A DNA stretch of 64,000 nucleotides from Taenia hydatigena (GCA_036345935.2 JADWOT020001908.1:1-64000), one strand, 5' to 3'; positions 1 to 13,951 are shown, counted from the stretch's first letter. Notes: a model not told the origin generated them from the sequence alone. Numbers and translations: made by a program.

Positions 1-1310
1 TAAGTAGATCCTAAACGCTTTATTTGTAGTAGTTGTTCCTTTTCCTGGCTTTTGGATGAGCCCTCGATGTGTACTATTTTCCCTTATAGTGGCCCCTTGT
101 GATTTTCACTCCCACTTAAAGCTTCGTTTTGAGAGGGATGGCCTCTTAGGACATGGACAGAATTAGCTTGTGTAGTACCTTTCGCAACCTGTGCATCCGT
201 TCCGCAATCTTCAGAGTTTGTCCTTATCTGGAGCAGTAAGACGAGTAGTTATGGTCTGTGTTTCATCAGAGTAAATCGTTTAGCAAGGTTTGAACTTGAC
301 CAGAATCCATCTGACGGTGATCAGGCCGCAGTAGGTGTGTGGCGTGGCATTTGGAAGGGACAGTTCCATGCATATTTAATCACTTCGGTTTTGTAAACAT
401 CCCGATTGCGGTTTCCTTTTAGTCGGGCACAATGGAAGAGAAGATGCTTTAATAGGAGGCGCACCAGAAGGCACTGAGCAGTGTCAAGTAGACGCCAGGT
501 ACCGAGAAGTTCACCTAACAAACAAAGGTAACGGGTGGGCTGAAAACCAACGTTTGCGTTATCGCTACTGACCGGTAGACGTCTACGCCGCTCAATCGTC
601 AAATTGCTGAATGGGTTGGCGATCGTAAACGCCTTCTTTCATGAGAAGGATGGTTCATCTCCGCACTTTGTTCACAGGCACTGGGGCTGGTCTGTGTCAT
701 CCTCGATAAATGATGCCTATTCCGTGTAGAACATGGGCTATCGCTTACTACTTCACATGACGTCGCTGCATTATGATTGTTCTTGCAGATATAAAACTAG
801 AACCTCTGTTTGGACCTTATTTCCTTCGTATTGAACGGGTCTGCTTGCTTTTTTCGCTTCGCAGGTTTAAATGTCGATGTGTGAATGGAATGCAGATCAG
901 AGGTCCACTATCCAAAGCGAGTGATAAGTGCAATTTGTCGGTGTGGAAACACCGCTACCACCACATAGTTCATGAAGACCATGAGTAAAGAAGGAAAAGG
1001 GGCACTAGGATGATTGGTTGTCTTCTGGCAGCATTTTAATGTGGAACAGCGCAAGGCTCTCAAAATTCAGAATCCTCACCGTTCCAAATGCCTACATCTC
1101 CCTTGCCAAGCTATAATGGTGTCTTTACAGTGTTGTATGTTCCTGTAAATTCCCCACCATTAGTAAATTTAAGAATTTTACTCCCTCGCTCTTGTTTTTT
1201 TTGCAAACAGAGGGAGGTGAGGATTGAACGGGTTTGCGCAGGTGATGATAAATTTGCTTGTTGATTGACGCGGATGAGGCGTGTGGAGTGAGGTGGTCCA
1301 CTGTTACAGT
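1..1310 (+). repeat. Dispersed repeat A, copy 1 (cut by window edge)
   Basis: This stretch is clearly related, over about 1.3 kb with many substitutions and small indels, to 24,030-25,020 in the left arm and to 55,980-57,030 in the right arm (reverse strand). Shared landmarks are a 12-bp palindrome GTAGACGTCTAC (near 570), the string AATTTGTCGGTGTGGAAACA (near 935) and TTTGCGCAGGTGATG (near 1,235). Similarity stops abruptly near 1,310. I recognise no protein domain in any frame and see no terminal repeats, so the class of element is unknown. A non-autonomous element or an old segmental copy are both possible. Confidence 0.75.
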
Positions 1311-4300
1311 TCGGATAAGGCATCGTCACCTGCGGCATGGGTGTTTGAGTGTTCCATTGATGGAGAGGCAAAGAAGTAACTCATCTCAAGCCAGAGAATC
1401 GTCTTGTGGATATGGGCTGTTTGGGGGTAGTGCAGGCGGTCAATTAGGTCTGGGAACTCATTTGTCCATGACCCACGATCCGCAGTAAATTCGCCCAACT
1501 TTGTTGTCTCTGCTGCAATCAAGACGTGACACAATTCACGTTGGTAGAATCATTCGCGCTTGTAGTGTTCGTGTTGGTGGATGCAGCAGGTGTACTCTTG
1601 AAAAGATCGTCGAATTGCTTCCCATTGGTGAGCTGTATACATCTTTAGCGCATTCGGTAGGCGCGATTTGAGTAAATGAAAGTTGAGGTAGTTAAGATTC
1701 CACTTCGAATGTGCTTTCGCGTTTAATCCACGCTATCGTCGAATTAAGTGCCAATTGGCAGATCAGAATGGCCAGAGTATCGTATGGCTTCGCTACGAGT
1801 GAGATTGCTGCTTTGCAACTCATTTTGCTTCCGCAGGTACGAAAATCTCCCGTTGGGCTGAAGTAGATTCCGCATTCGGTTTTGAATAGTGAGCATGAAA
1901 GTATTTTGCAAAAGGTATCTCGAAAGCATTACTATCAGAATAGGAGGGACTCGACTTATTTTTGCCAAGTTTATCAAATGTAACCCCAATGGACTACGAA
2001 AGCAGCATCATTTGGAATGCAAGCAGTTCAGTTCTGATGCAGAGGCAGCCTAGGTTGAGGTTCCCTATGCGTAGGCTATCACATTCTACTTCCATATTTT
2101 CTCTACGAAAACACAAGTTGTGCAGACTGAACAATAAGTAAAGGGAGGAAACAGGAATGCGAATCCCACCCACTATCTACTGCCAGTAGGAGGCCTTGCA
2201 CATCGCTTAAAGTATCTGCGGTCAAGTCAACTCCTATTGAGGCTTGTTCCCACTGCTTCCACTCGGCGCATTTTGAAGGCCTTTCAATCATTGAAAAGGA
2301 TCCATTGAGCAGCTAATGATGGGAAGCACTGAGACCAACTGCACAACCATACGCACTCTCATTTGAAAATCGCAGGTGATGATAGTTGCTTGATGCCTCA
2401 CCAAATTGCCACGTTACTTGCCGATTGAGTAATCACTCTTACACGAGGGGACGTATTTCATATGCAACAAGGGTGTTCACGCGTTGGTACGGTTGTGAAG
2501 TAGTAATGTTGTCTATGAGATGTCCACTTCCAGCTGTTGGGGGCCACGGCCTTAATTCATGTGGTTATCAGACCTAAGGAAGTGCTGCATAGAAGCTCAT
2601 CCCTCCCTGCTACAAACTCAACCGCTAATGCCTTTGCGTCGAAACCAAATTGGAGGAAATTAAGTAGGAGAAACAGATTCATTATGTTGGTACAAGAAGA
2701 CTCTGACCCACTACAAGGGCAATCTGTGCGCGTTACTTTTGTGACACCTCTGCAATGTTCGCACTTATGTCTCCCTTTAATCGCAGGATAGGAATTTGTT
2801 GACACACGGTTCGCCAACTCAACTGGAATGACTTTGTAGTTAGCACTAGGAGAAAGATGATAAATGGACAATCGTTCGAGGTTTAATCAACTTACAGGAA
2901 TGTCTACTATGTATAAATAAATTGTTTTGTGCCTTTTTTAAGGAAAATGTGCGCTCAACACAAATGTGTTAGCAGAAAGCACAAGAATCCGCCTCATTAA
3001 CGAACGTTAAAGCCATGCTTACGAATACTTAAATAGGGTGGACACAAGATTGCTTTTACTTACTACATCATTTCGTAGATAGAGATTCGTGCAAAGCTAT
3101 GACTAGTATGCAATATAGCATTGTCAAATGATGAATAATGTAAGCCATACCTGTAGTGGAGCTGGGGAGATTCAGTTCTAGATTTGAAGGAGAGGAAACA
3201 TTTAAGTAGGATAGATAAGAAACGCTGTCATATATTGTTTAAAAATGGAGCTAGAATCAGGCGAAAATAAAAAACTTTACTGGGTATGAGCACATGAAGT
3301 CGATTAGTGATAGATTTTGTTCCAATAAAGTTTATAAAACTTGATCATTTAGTCCCGGACGTCAAATGTAATGGATCGCGCATCGCTTAAGACCAAAAAT
3401 AAATAAACATGATAACTGCGATTTTCAAGTCACAATTCAACTGTTGGTTGCATATTTTGTCAAGTGAAACAAGTCTTTAAGTTAACAAAATCGCTCACCA
3501 TTTTCGAGGTCATCAGCGGTAACTGCTTTCCACCTTGTTGGTAATTTGGACCCGTTGCTGCACTAGAGTGCCGTGATTTTGGCAGAGGTGGGCTGAAGTG
3601 GCTTGCTTACTGATAATTTCTAGGTGAAAATGAATTTACGGGTTACGGATTTCACTAGAATGCATCGCGTCTGACTGGAGCATAATTTGATCATCATGAG
3701 CCCTCTAAAGGGCGGATCAGAAATCAGCCTTTGGCATCTGGTACGAATTAATTGCATCTTATGGTTTCTTACCATGTCTGTCGTGCGTAAACTAGCAATA
3801 GCCTCTTCTAGGCAATTAAACTTTACTGTTTATTGCTAAGATTTTAATTATTAATGTGCGGTTAAAGTGCACCATACAAGCTGCTATAGTACCCACATCT
3901 GTAAACTGCGCATAAATGTTAGTTAATTTGGTTCATTTACCAGCCTTATGGTTATGGTTAGAAGCCTTCAGGACAAGGCTGCTCACCGCCATTGGAAACG
4001 TCAGAATGGTATTAGCTTTTGACTGGTAGCTTAGATCAATATATGCATAAGGCATCGCATAAGTAAAACAATGGCAATTTAGCCCAGGTGCACCGCGCTC
4101 TAAGTATTTCTTACCTTGACATTGAGTTGACTCCAATAAGGCCTTTTCTGTTAAAAGCCGCTGTGTAAAAAACACAGGTCACCTCTGAAAATGCAGCATT
4201 TTATGCCATACAGCTGTACTAAGGCTGTGCATTAACAAAAAAACCAGGCTACGCGGATATTACGCAGCGCCAGATTTTGTTCATTCCAATCCGTGATCAA

Positions 4301-5640
4301 CTAAGCTTAGGCATCAATTGCTGGTGTACTTGCGTTCTAGCGAAGTGCAGTTTAATTTTAAGACTTTTGCTGCCTAGGAATGAACACAATGTACTGTAAA
4401 TGATTTTAATGCGAAAGCTGGAATAGCATAAGAACATAGCTACAGTCTGTATTCTTTGTTTTCATCTACAATTGTTCAATTTTATACTTGGTTCTCTCTT
4501 TCCTTTTTATTAATAGCTTTATGCAGATAATTTACTCCTTACACACCTGCTCTTGCTTTCTCTTTCTTCGTATCCACAATCCGTCCGTGTGCCACTCTCA
4601 TCCCTCGCTTCATTTGCGTGTGTTGGTTCACTATTGTCACATCTGGCATCCAATAAAAATAGCGTGAAAAGAAAAACTACGGTTGGCTCCTTTTTATTTT
4701 ACTCATTCACATGGCTAGATGAGTGGACGAGCGAATTTTCGTTGGAAAGGAGTGAAGACGATAGGGAAGAGATGAGGAACACTGCACTGCAGCTCCATAC
4801 CTCGACTTCTCACCTCTTCGCCTTAAACTCAATTGTTCCTCTGTCTCATTCAACTGAATATTTCTAATGCACCGCTCCTACCGAAGAAATGCATGGACCA
4901 CTACTGCCGTTCTTAGTGTAAAATAGCAATTCGTCCAAGCGTGGAATTAGGGGGAGTCACCGATTCTTTAATCAACATTCTACCCTTCACTACGATTGCT
5001 GTGCCGAACTTATTCCTCATGTCCCAAATATGCTCCGAATCCCTAAATAAGCAGCTGCATCACAGACCGGCTGATGTCAAACAGCTTGCCCATTATTCTT
5101 CTTCCACTGCGGAAGCACTGGAGCACGTTACGCAAGTCTAGGCCTGACCAGATCCGACTAACTTGGATTGGATCAGTAAAAAAGCAAGATTAGCAACCTA
5201 GGCTAGATTATGACAGGCTCAGGTAAGGCGCCTCATGCGTTATCATTTAAGTCACCCCCAACGCTCTGATTTGTCCCATCTAATCAACACTACACAACTG
5301 CATGTAATGCTGATTAAGGTCTTTTTCCCTTTCTCGCAGACATTAGGCATCGAGGTTCACGCCTAATGGGTAGAACTGATGAGAGAGGAGCTCTCCTGTC
5401 TCCTACGCATCTTTGGTAAGTCTCTTTTATCTCCTACTGCGCTCCATATGCTCACGTGTATTACGTCTTGCATTGTCACACAGTTTGCGCTCCTCATATA
5501 CAACTGATTTGGAAAAGGTGAGTGAGCAATCCCTACAATTTTAGCTCCTTACCTTTATTTTCCACTTTAGTGCCACAAGAACATCTCGCTTCCCTGCCTC
5601 CTTTACTCTTCTCTCATCTTCCCCTCCTGCCACATTGTCT
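1311..5640. other. No recognised gene
   Basis: Only short open frames (about 60-105 codons) occur on both strands, overlapping one another without domain similarity I recognise. I saw no copy of the dispersed repeats found elsewhere. The part from about 2,880 to 4,540 is AT-rich and the part from 4,540 to 5,640 is pyrimidine-rich on the plus strand. Small exons of an unrecognised gene cannot be excluded. Confidence 0.4.
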
Positions 5641-5649
5641 GCCAATACC

Positions 5650-6310
5650 CTCTTTCATCTCTCCACTAGTCTCAATCCCGATTATGACATGATTAAATAA
5701 TGCACGGATTCATAATCTAGATCTCACTAGCACGGGTTAGACTGGAACTGGCTCAATCGCACTCTATCCGAAGCCAAATCCTGTTTTAGCATAGCTTGGC
5801 TTGGATTGCCATTACTTCCCCATTTCTATCGTTTTCTCTGTCCCTTTAGTTTGTCCTACACCACTCCGCCTCAATTCTGCCTCCTATTTTTATTCTCTCT
5901 TCATTTATCCTTTCGAGAGCTAAGGTGGGCATGTTGCTCCTACTTCTCACTTCGTAATTTGTAGGCTGGTCAACTTCCTACCTGCCCAACTCACTTCCTA
6001 ATCCTTTTTGTTTTGGAGTTTCTCTCTGCCTGACGCTCTACAATAACAAGTGAAATTGTATGCTTTCCGCTCTAAACCGCCTGCTCTGCTTCCACTATGT
6101 ATCTTCGCTTAGGTTTGTGTGTGTATGTCATTGTTCGCTTTTGCTCTCGAATTTTTCAGGCACACCTTGATTAATGTCTTAGGAAAGCAGGTAGGAACGT
6201 GTGTGTGTTTATGTGTATGTGAGTGCAAAAGCACACTTTATCCAATCCTGATCTTCGACCTTGTTCTTCTAGCCAGCCAAATCATCTACGAAGAGGCCGC
6301 TGTCACACCA
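5650..6310 (+). repeat. Dispersed repeat B, copy 1
   Basis: Diverged relative of 33,925-34,540. Shared order: CTAGTCTCAATC (near 5,668), AATAATGCACGGATTCATAA (near 5,696), a variant of CTACCTGACGCTCTA near 6,020-6,040, CACTATGTATCTTCGCT (near 6,092) and GTGTGTATGTCATTG near 6,118. The second half also matches 26,760-27,100. No coding capacity is recognised and no terminal repeats are evident. This is the only copy outside the inverted duplication. Confidence 0.65.
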
Positions 6311-6319
6311 TGAGGGTGG

Positions 6320-9300
6320 GGAGGAAAAGGAGAGAGGGAATAATTGATGTTGGGTTTGAGGGAGATGAAGGTGTAAGAAGCGTGAGGAATACAGAGGCGC
6401 GAGATGTTCTCGTGGCAATAAAGTGGAAAAATAAAGGTAAAGAGCTAAAATCGACTTCCCTACTAGCTAAATGGAAGCAGGATAGATGCGACTGGGAAAC
6501 CTTGTCACAAGGAAATGAATTAAAACATTCATATTTAAAATAAATATGTTTTATGACCGGTGTTGCAACGGCCAGCTGTGGACACGCGTTATGACCAGCT
6601 GAATTTTCTACCACTGATTCCGGTTTTGAAGCGGACGAAAATCCTCACCGAGCAGAATCGCCAAAAGAGATTAATAGCGCTAAGATCAAGTATCTAGATT
6701 TGCATGGAAATTTAGTGACTGGTATGGCTAGCTCGCGATGCGGCTTCTACGCTCCTTGTATAACTTCGTTCGTCGCGTCGCATAGATGTGATATGCATTC
6801 ATTTTCAGTTTGTGATGACTGGGGACGTGCCACACTAGGACTCATAACGGCAATATTTATGTTTGGAATGATTGACTTAATTGAGGACAACTTAGATTTT
6901 TCTGCTTTTAGGCAAGAATCAAACCGGTCTGAAAAATTAGCTTCCATTCATGTGATTGTTTAAGTGGTACAATGCCTGAGGAGTCATGACGAGTTTTCCC
7001 ATCTAATGGGCAGACCTTATATACAAACGCAGAAAACTGTGTTTCTGCGCCTGCTGTCTTGAGTGCTTCCTTCGCCTTCTTCCGTTCGCTAGAATTTGTC
7101 TTTTATTTGACCATGGATCAGAATCCTTTATCTATTCCCCTCTCGGTGGTTTAAAAATGGGCGGTCGTGCATGGAACAACATGTAAAGATTCAGAGTATC
7201 CTCGTAACACCCTTCTGATATGTGCATTGAGAAAAAGTTTTACAGAATGCTGGAACAAACAAGAGCGCAATTTTCCCAAATCGGGTCCTTGTTCAATGGC
7301 CAAAGTCATTCATCCGAACTCCTTAGAACGCAAAACTGCCAACCGACTCCAACTGAGATCTTTGGTTTTGCTCAAAATGTGGGTTGATTTTGGGAGATTT
7401 TGACCACATAACATGCCAGTGCTATCCTCATCTTGCTGCTTAGGTAAAGAGTCGAATGCTAACCAAGCTTGATTTTGTAGACACTAATAAAATTAAGAGT
7501 GAGCTAACAGCCAAATCCACCCACTTTTATGAAGATAAAAGCTATGTGTGGTTTTAAGAATTAAAAATGGATTTCAATCGCGTCATGCTACAGTTTGGGA
7601 GAAGGAAAAAAAGTAACAATTACAAACCGCATGTTGTAGCTACTCTCACGTTTTATCTTTTGTGCGCTTCCCCTTCAAATTACACGCACCTTTGACTCAG
7701 AAACGAAGGCAAGAAAATCTCTCCGCCACATTCATGCAGCACTAATTGTGGACGTGCGAAGTACAGAAAAAGGCAGATATCAAGTATGTTTTTTTTATGT
7801 TTTCGGCTAGTCTACAAAAGCAAAAGCAGACAATGATTCGCTACTTCTTCACAAAACATATTTTTGCCTTGAGATCTAAGACGAGAAAACCCCTTTGTCA
7901 CCAGTAGCACTCAAAATAAGCATTACGGAATTGGATTAAATGCTGAACGAAAGCTGTCTTTAAACTTGCATTAATTTACGCATCAATCTGCACCGTACAA
8001 ATGTGCGATGGATTGTGTTCTTTTGAATGTTGGTGAATTGGGGAACCCTGCTATCTTAACCTCTACGCTTTAAGCGTTCACTCAACAAATAACCCTAAGA
8101 GGATTTTGAGTTAACTAACTGCATTAAGGGACGTAGGGCGCATATGCTCAACCTGTGCTTGAACCAGGGTTTCTTATAGCGCCAAGTAGGAAGATCCTGG
8201 GCTAATATTTTGAATAGCATTAATTACAAGGATTAAGTTAGAAGCTGTCTTCCATTTTCGGCACATCGCTTCTTACATCCACTTAGGAAGCCTTTTCTTT
8301 CAGAAAACAACGCCTCTGTTTGTAGGAATATGAATAGGCAAAGTTACTTCAGACTAAGCTCACAAATTTTTCATTATTATAATGTCATTTTGCTACTCAT
8401 TAAATATGAGTAGAGCCTTCAATAATAAGTGAAGTAACGGGACCTGAAATGGCAAAGCACATAGGTGTGCATATGGGCGCGGAGCACAATATAGAAAACG
8501 CAAAGTATTTGGTGTTCAAACTCCAACTAAGGCATCTCGAACAGCGAAGTGAAGCGCTGCGAGGTGAATGGGCAAGATAGCAGCAAGCTTAGCAAATATA
8601 CAAATCGGGCGCAAACCTCTGCGTTCATTACTCTAATCACTAATTTTCCAGCTTGTTCCTCACATCCTGCATTCATGCGCCCAGTCCTTTTAAAAATCAT
8701 TGTATTCAGCGCAACTCTTTGAGAATTGCCTCTATTTCATCTGATAATGCGTTTAGACAGCTCTATTTATTGGGTAATGGAGCTGAGTTGACAAATTTGA
8801 ATAAAGGGGCTAACATTCATCAAAGTTTGCTACAAGTAATTGAAATGAGCAAACCAGGGGGTTGGAAATTGGCCCTTAAATCAAGGCAAGGAGGGATTCA
8901 GGATGGCATGGGCTTTGATGGCAACCTAAATGAAATGAAATGCTTCACGACATCTGTCATTAATAATGCGATGTATTGGTTAAGTAAACAATGAACAGGT
9001 CAGGAAAGTGCAGATAAATCCATCAGTGGTTGGTCTATGCATTTGATTTTCACAGCCTGGATTTGCGCGTGAATGAATTGGTCCTTGTAGACAATCAGAA
9101 TTGTAAGGCGCGTGAAGGGAAAAGGCGAAGCAGAGAGGAGAAAGGAGGGCCAAAAGTGCAGCCAATACATTTTACAAAAATAAATCTTTGAAGGAACGAA
9201 AAAACTAGCCTGCAAGAAATTTCTTTCCACCCATATATGTAAAACCATTCCATTATGATGCCTCAAATTTCAGCCGACAGTGATATAAGCATTTATACAC

Positions 9301-11990
9301 CTTTCATGCCTTATTTTTCATCACCTTCTGCTCATTCATCCTCATTTCAAACCAGTACACGCAACTCTTCAAATTAACATTGGGCCTTCGGTTTCCTTCT
9401 TCCCTTCGTAACACATCGATGTGCATATTGAAGAGTTTGCATTCTTCTCAAAATATTCCTTTCCATGCTATAGATTCACTATGACTTAGAAGTTTCGGCT
9501 TGAAAGAAAACGCGTGCTGTGTTTGAATGGAAAAGTAGCTCGGGTCGTGGAATCCTTATGGACTGCTAGGTGTGTAAAAGCGTGGGCGGTTGTATGGAGA
9601 GAAAGACGGCTGTTGTGAGTAATGAGTTGGCTATCGAACAGAGGGAGGGATTCATGCAGAAGGCATGATTAAGTCTTCATTCTTAACCTCTGAATTGACT
9701 GAATGTGTGTGAGTACTAAGTCAAATTGACTGCGCTGAGGCTGTGATAAACTTGTCCATTCTTTCTGCTTTGGCCCCTCTCCTTAAAACGAACTCCTAAT
9801 GATATACTTGATCATTACAATTCCAATAAACAAGCAGCGATTTGCTAAAACTGTTGGCATACGCTTAGACAGGAATGCGCAGCTGTTCGCATTTCCAACG
9901 AAACATGAAATAGTCAAAAGTAAAGTAGGCCCTAATAGAATTACTGTTCCACAGACAAAACAATTACGCCAATCAACCCGCCACTTATTGCTCTGCACGA
10001 TTGTGGTGAGTGTTAATGGCCCTTTTGTGCCTAGCTTGACGTTAGTTGGAAATGTCACTGACATGGGTGGCACGATGAGAGAACCACTTAACTCTCGTAA
10101 GTTAGAATTCACAAAAAGTAGGGCACGATATTTGAATTGTGTGTATGGCGGTGGGGCAGCCCTCTTGGTATCTGACTTTCTGGGTATAGTAATGTCCACT
10201 TGCCAAACAAGCTTCACTGGATCATTAACATTATTAAAAAGTATTAACATGGAGATAAAGCGCTACACAACATATCTTAGTTTATTACTTCATTGCCCAT
10301 TCCGTGCCCTGAGTTGCTGTTCAAGAGCACAATTGGTGCCCTTACTGGAGATGTTTGGGCTTGTGACTCAGGTCTCGAATGGCAAAATAGTTATGCTAAG
10401 CGTATTAATGTGCTGCTAATAAATAAGTTTTACTGTAGAATATAATAAGCAATCCCCATCACTACACTTTTTACTTGATCCAGGGGCACCAAAGATGGGA
10501 TAGGTTGAGAAGCATTGCAAAGTGCCTAATTACTTCTGGGCACATTTTGCTTTTAGGTATGTACATGCACACCAAACTGTGTTGAAGTGTTTTTCTCCCA
10601 TTTGCCCACCATGGTCGGAATCGTGACGGCGTGTTTGAATTGTGTGGAAAAAGAGATGCAAGGGATACTGTTTTAACCAAGTCCAACAAATGCACCAACC
10701 ACCAACTGTTAAGTGAATCAATGTGCTATTCGGATTACATTCTCTCCAACATTTCATCAGCCCTAAGGGTGGCTTCAGTCGATTAGGGTGTGACAAAGAC
10801 GCCTTTGAGATAATTGGATTTGATCGATGTGTGAAAACCTATTCTGTTTGCTCAAGCCCTCAAGTCATATGGTTTCAAAGGCTCGATGTGCATAAGATTA
10901 ATCTCATTACCAGCTCTTGAGGGATCCACTTTTAACGAACGCGAAGTATGACAGGGAGAAATTGATGGGCACAGAAGCAATGGAAGATGAGATGTAGTAA
11001 AGGAAAACATGGAGGTGTTTTATGGTTATTAATCAGATTGATGTGCCTATTCGCTGAAAGGCGCCTTCAGTGTGCACATCTTTGCTTCACAGGCAGGCAG
11101 ACGAATTGGGACAAAGGAATGCACGGCTTTGGCCACCCCATTATTTTACTCATCTAAGGAATTGCTATATCACACTTTTTTGTTTTTATTCAACATGATG
11201 ATTTGCCTAAGCTCTCAGAAGGACAGTCCTTAAGCACCCATTACCAATCCCATTGTCAACGCCTCTCACTCTAAGGGAAAGGTCTTCTTGGCTGAATGGA
11301 TCCTTTCTATTCAAATACTCTGGATAAGATCCACCGAGGAACCTAGTATAGCCATCAGCATTTGGCGCTGATCCGAATTTGCATAATGAAATAATTATTG
11401 CCCATTGTTAGAGAAGCACGATGTATCATTTTCGATATGCCAATGTCTGACTTAGATTATCTTAACTAAGCTTGATGGCATACATGCCACTATCATTACT
11501 GGTGTTTGTGTGGAGAAAGATTGTGAAAAGTTTGAATGCCATAGCGAATATGGGCACAAAAGACCTCGCAGAAGCACTGAAATCTGACACTGATTCCTTC
11601 GCCACCGGTAAGTTTAGTTCGGAATTCTACTTGATCTGCCATGTTATGTCTACTCTGTAAGGCATCCCCATCCCAAGTCACCTCCATGCACTTTGGCCAT
11701 GGATTGAGGAACCGTTGGATAGTAGAAGAGTCAAGTATAATGGCTACAGTCATAAGCACCTTGGAACGATTAACCCTTACTAAATGCCTGCAGTAGTCAA
11801 ATTAAAAATATGGAGAGGTCACCCTTGGGCCGATACCTTGATGTAAGTAAATTAAAAAAAGCTTATCAGAAGGAATGCGTATGAGCAAATAAATGACCAA
11901 GTGGGTATACGAAAGATTCATTTAGTGTAAAACGGGTAACAACTCCCTTTGGCTTGGGTTAGAGGAGGGTAATCACAGCATGGTTAAAAG
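6320..11990. other. No recognised gene
   Basis: Long unassigned stretch. The largest open frames are a 206-codon frame on plus (9,799-10,419) and a 155-codon frame on minus (10,250-9,783) that overlap in antisense. The minus frame ends in two hydrophobic stretches and could be a membrane-protein exon, but I recognise neither. The other open frames are short. No dispersed repeat copy was noticed here. Confidence 0.35.
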
Positions 11991-11994
11991 GTTT

Positions 11995-13941
11995 TTAAGT
12001 TCTGTGACTTCTCGTTCTAGGATCAAGCGATCGAGATCTCGCCTTCGAAGTCCCTGCTGACGAGTCGGATTTCTTCACTGACATACTGGATCTGTAACTG
12101 CTTTCCACACTTTTACGCATGCGCTCATAAGCCTCCTTTGTGGCATCTTCGTGGCGGTCAATCCAATCAAGCGAGTCCTCACACAACGTGCGTACACTTT
12201 TACGTTGCTCCTCCGATGTCATTTGCCTTACCTCATCCTTCTCTATTTCCGACTGTATGGTGAATATGTAGTCCTCTAGCATATTCCTTGTTGCCATCTT
12301 GCTTCTCTGCTTCTCACTCGCCTGCTTCAACTTCTCAGTTTCATTAATCATCTGCTCGATCTGCTCTTCCGACAGATAACTCGTGCCCTTAACATAGACA
12401 TTAATCTGCTTCCTTGATAACTTGTCCACTGCTGACACACTGAGAACGCCATTTTTGTCGATGACGAAGGTAACTTTTATCCGTGGAAACTTACGCGGTG
12501 AAGGCGGGGTACCTAACAAGTGAAATATGCCGAGCAATTTGATGTCATTTGTCACTGCATACCCACCTTCACATACCCGTAGTAACAAGTCCTGCTGATA
12601 ATTGGAGGAGGTAATGAAGGTCACTGTCACATTCGTTGGAGTTTTCATATTGCGCTCTATCAACGGCTTTAATGCACTACCATTCACCGAACAATGCAGT
12701 GATAGTGGTGTCACTTCCATCATTACCAGCGGCTTTTTATCTATATGGCTTGACGCTAACAATGCTGCACCATAGGCCGCTGCTTCGTCCGGGTTGATAG
12801 ACTTGTTAAATATACAGCCAACAAAGAATTCCTGTAGCAGGCGCTGCACCTTCAAAATGCGTGTCGATCCACCCACCAATAGTATTTCGTGAATATCGGC
12901 CTTTCTCAACTTCGCATCTCTCAACACCTCGTTTATAATATCCAGCATCCAGTCAAAGAGGTCCGAGCACAATTGCTCAAAACGGCGCCTTGAGATGGGC
13001 ACAGAGAAATCGATGTCCTCAAACAAAGAGTCGACCTCGATGTTTGTGTACTCAAGCAAACTCAACGTTCTTTTTGCCTTCTCACACGCACTTCTCAGAC
13101 GGCTGATGGCTTTTGCGTTGGTTGTCAAATCCAACCCTCCATGTTCTTGCTTGAATTTCTTCACACAGTAATCCACCAGTCGAGAGTCAAAGTCACCACC
13201 ACCCAAGTGCGTGTCACCGCTAACAGCCTTCATCTCAAATTTTCCGTTGCCTATGGACATAATAGCCGCATCGAAGGTACCACCACCCAAATCGAAGATG
13301 AGCACGTTGCGCTCTCTGCGGACACCCTTGCCCAAACCGTAGGCAAGGGCAGCTGCCATTGGCTCACTGATGATGCGCATCACATTCAAACCTGCTATTC
13401 TGCCAGCATTAATTGTCGCCTGGCGTTGATTGCTGCTGAAATTCGCTGGCACTGTGATAACTGCATTTGTCACCTTCTCACCCAAATAAGCCTCTGCTGT
13501 CTTCTTCATCTCCAGCAGCAACATGGACGAGATCTCCTCTGCGGTGAATTGCTTTGTCTCACCACAGCACTTTACTTCAACCTTCGGTTTCCCTTTTGAA
13601 TTGATCACCTTGAACAGCCAGTGCTTCCTATCACCTTTCACGACCTCATCATCGAAGCGACGTCCGATCAGACGTTTCACATCATACACCGTATTGGTGG
13701 GATTCACGGCAGCCTGGATCTTTGCAGCATCACCGATGAGGTGCTCTTTGTCCGTAAATGCGACGTAGCTCGGCGTTTTGCGATGATCCTGAGCGTTGGG
13801 AATGATGTCGACATTGCCGTTTCGAAAAACGCCAACGCAGGAGAAGGTAGTTCCTAAATCAATGCCAATAGCCGGACCTGCGAACATGCTCTCTGGGATA
13901 GACAAAGTCTGCGTGTACGGTCTGATAGTGTTGGCTCTCAC
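11995..13941 (-). CDS. Divergent cytosolic-type HSP70 chaperone, intronless
   Basis: HSP70s are ATP-driven chaperones that bind and release exposed hydrophobic segments of client proteins with J-domain partners. The 648-codon frame is uninterrupted. The nucleotide-binding domain fills about residues 24-400. It holds IDLGTTFS (27-34, Phe where Tyr is usual), the [11 protein letters not shown] loop with the catalytic Lys, [25 protein letters not shown] (near 215) and [14 protein letters not shown] (near 352). A substrate-binding domain with EVTPLSLHC follows, then a helical lid. Odd points: the usual acidic-hydrophobic DLLLLD linker is replaced by [12 protein letters not shown] repeats are absent, and the tail is Ser/Arg-rich, ending [14 protein letters not shown] instead of EEVD, so TPR co-chaperones should not dock in the usual way. 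Met19 (13,887; [12 protein letters not shown]) matches the usual HSP70 start better than Met1, giving 630 residues. The frame is intact, so a working gene is likely, but a recent retrocopy remains possible. Confidence 0.93.
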   Translation of the reverse strand: MRANTIRPYTQTLSIPESMFAGPAIGIDLGTTFSCVGVFRNGNVDIIPNAQDHRKTPSYVAFTDKEHLIGDAAKIQAAVNPTNTVYDVKRLIGRRFDDEVVKGDRKHWLFKVINSKGKPKVEVKCCGETKQFTAEEISSMLLLEMKKTAEAYLGEKVTNAVITVPANFSSNQRQATINAGRIAGLNVMRIISEPMAAALAYGLGKGVRRERNVLIFDLGGGTFDAAIMSIGNGKFEMKAVSGDTHLGGGDFDSRLVDYCVKKFKQEHGGLDLTTNAKAISRLRSACEKAKRTLSLLEYTNIEVDSLFEDIDFSVPISRRRFEQLCSDLFDWMLDIINEVLRDAKLRKADIHEILLVGGSTRILKVQRLLQEFFVGCIFNKSINPDEAAAYGAALLASSHIDKKPLVMMEVTPLSLHCSVNGSALKPLIERNMKTPTNVTVTFITSSNYQQDLLLRVCEGGYAVTNDIKLLGIFHLLGTPPSPRKFPRIKVTFVIDKNGVLSVSAVDKLSRKQINVYVKGTSYLSEEQIEQMINETEKLKQASEKQRSKMATRNMLEDYIFTIQSEIEKDEVRQMTSEEQRKSVRTLCEDSLDWIDRHEDATKEAYERMRKSVESSYRSSMSVKKSDSSAGTSKARSRSLDPRTRSHRT

Positions 13942-13951
13942 AATCTAGCAA

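Noticed and set aside
9783..10419. Overlapping long frames on both strands (206 codons plus, 155 codons minus)
   Set aside because: Each looks partly protein-like and the minus one ends in two hydrophobic segments, but no domain, splice structure or second copy supports either.
13141..13857. Open frames on plus inside the HSP70-like gene
   Set aside because: They are antisense shadows of a strongly recognised HSP70 frame.
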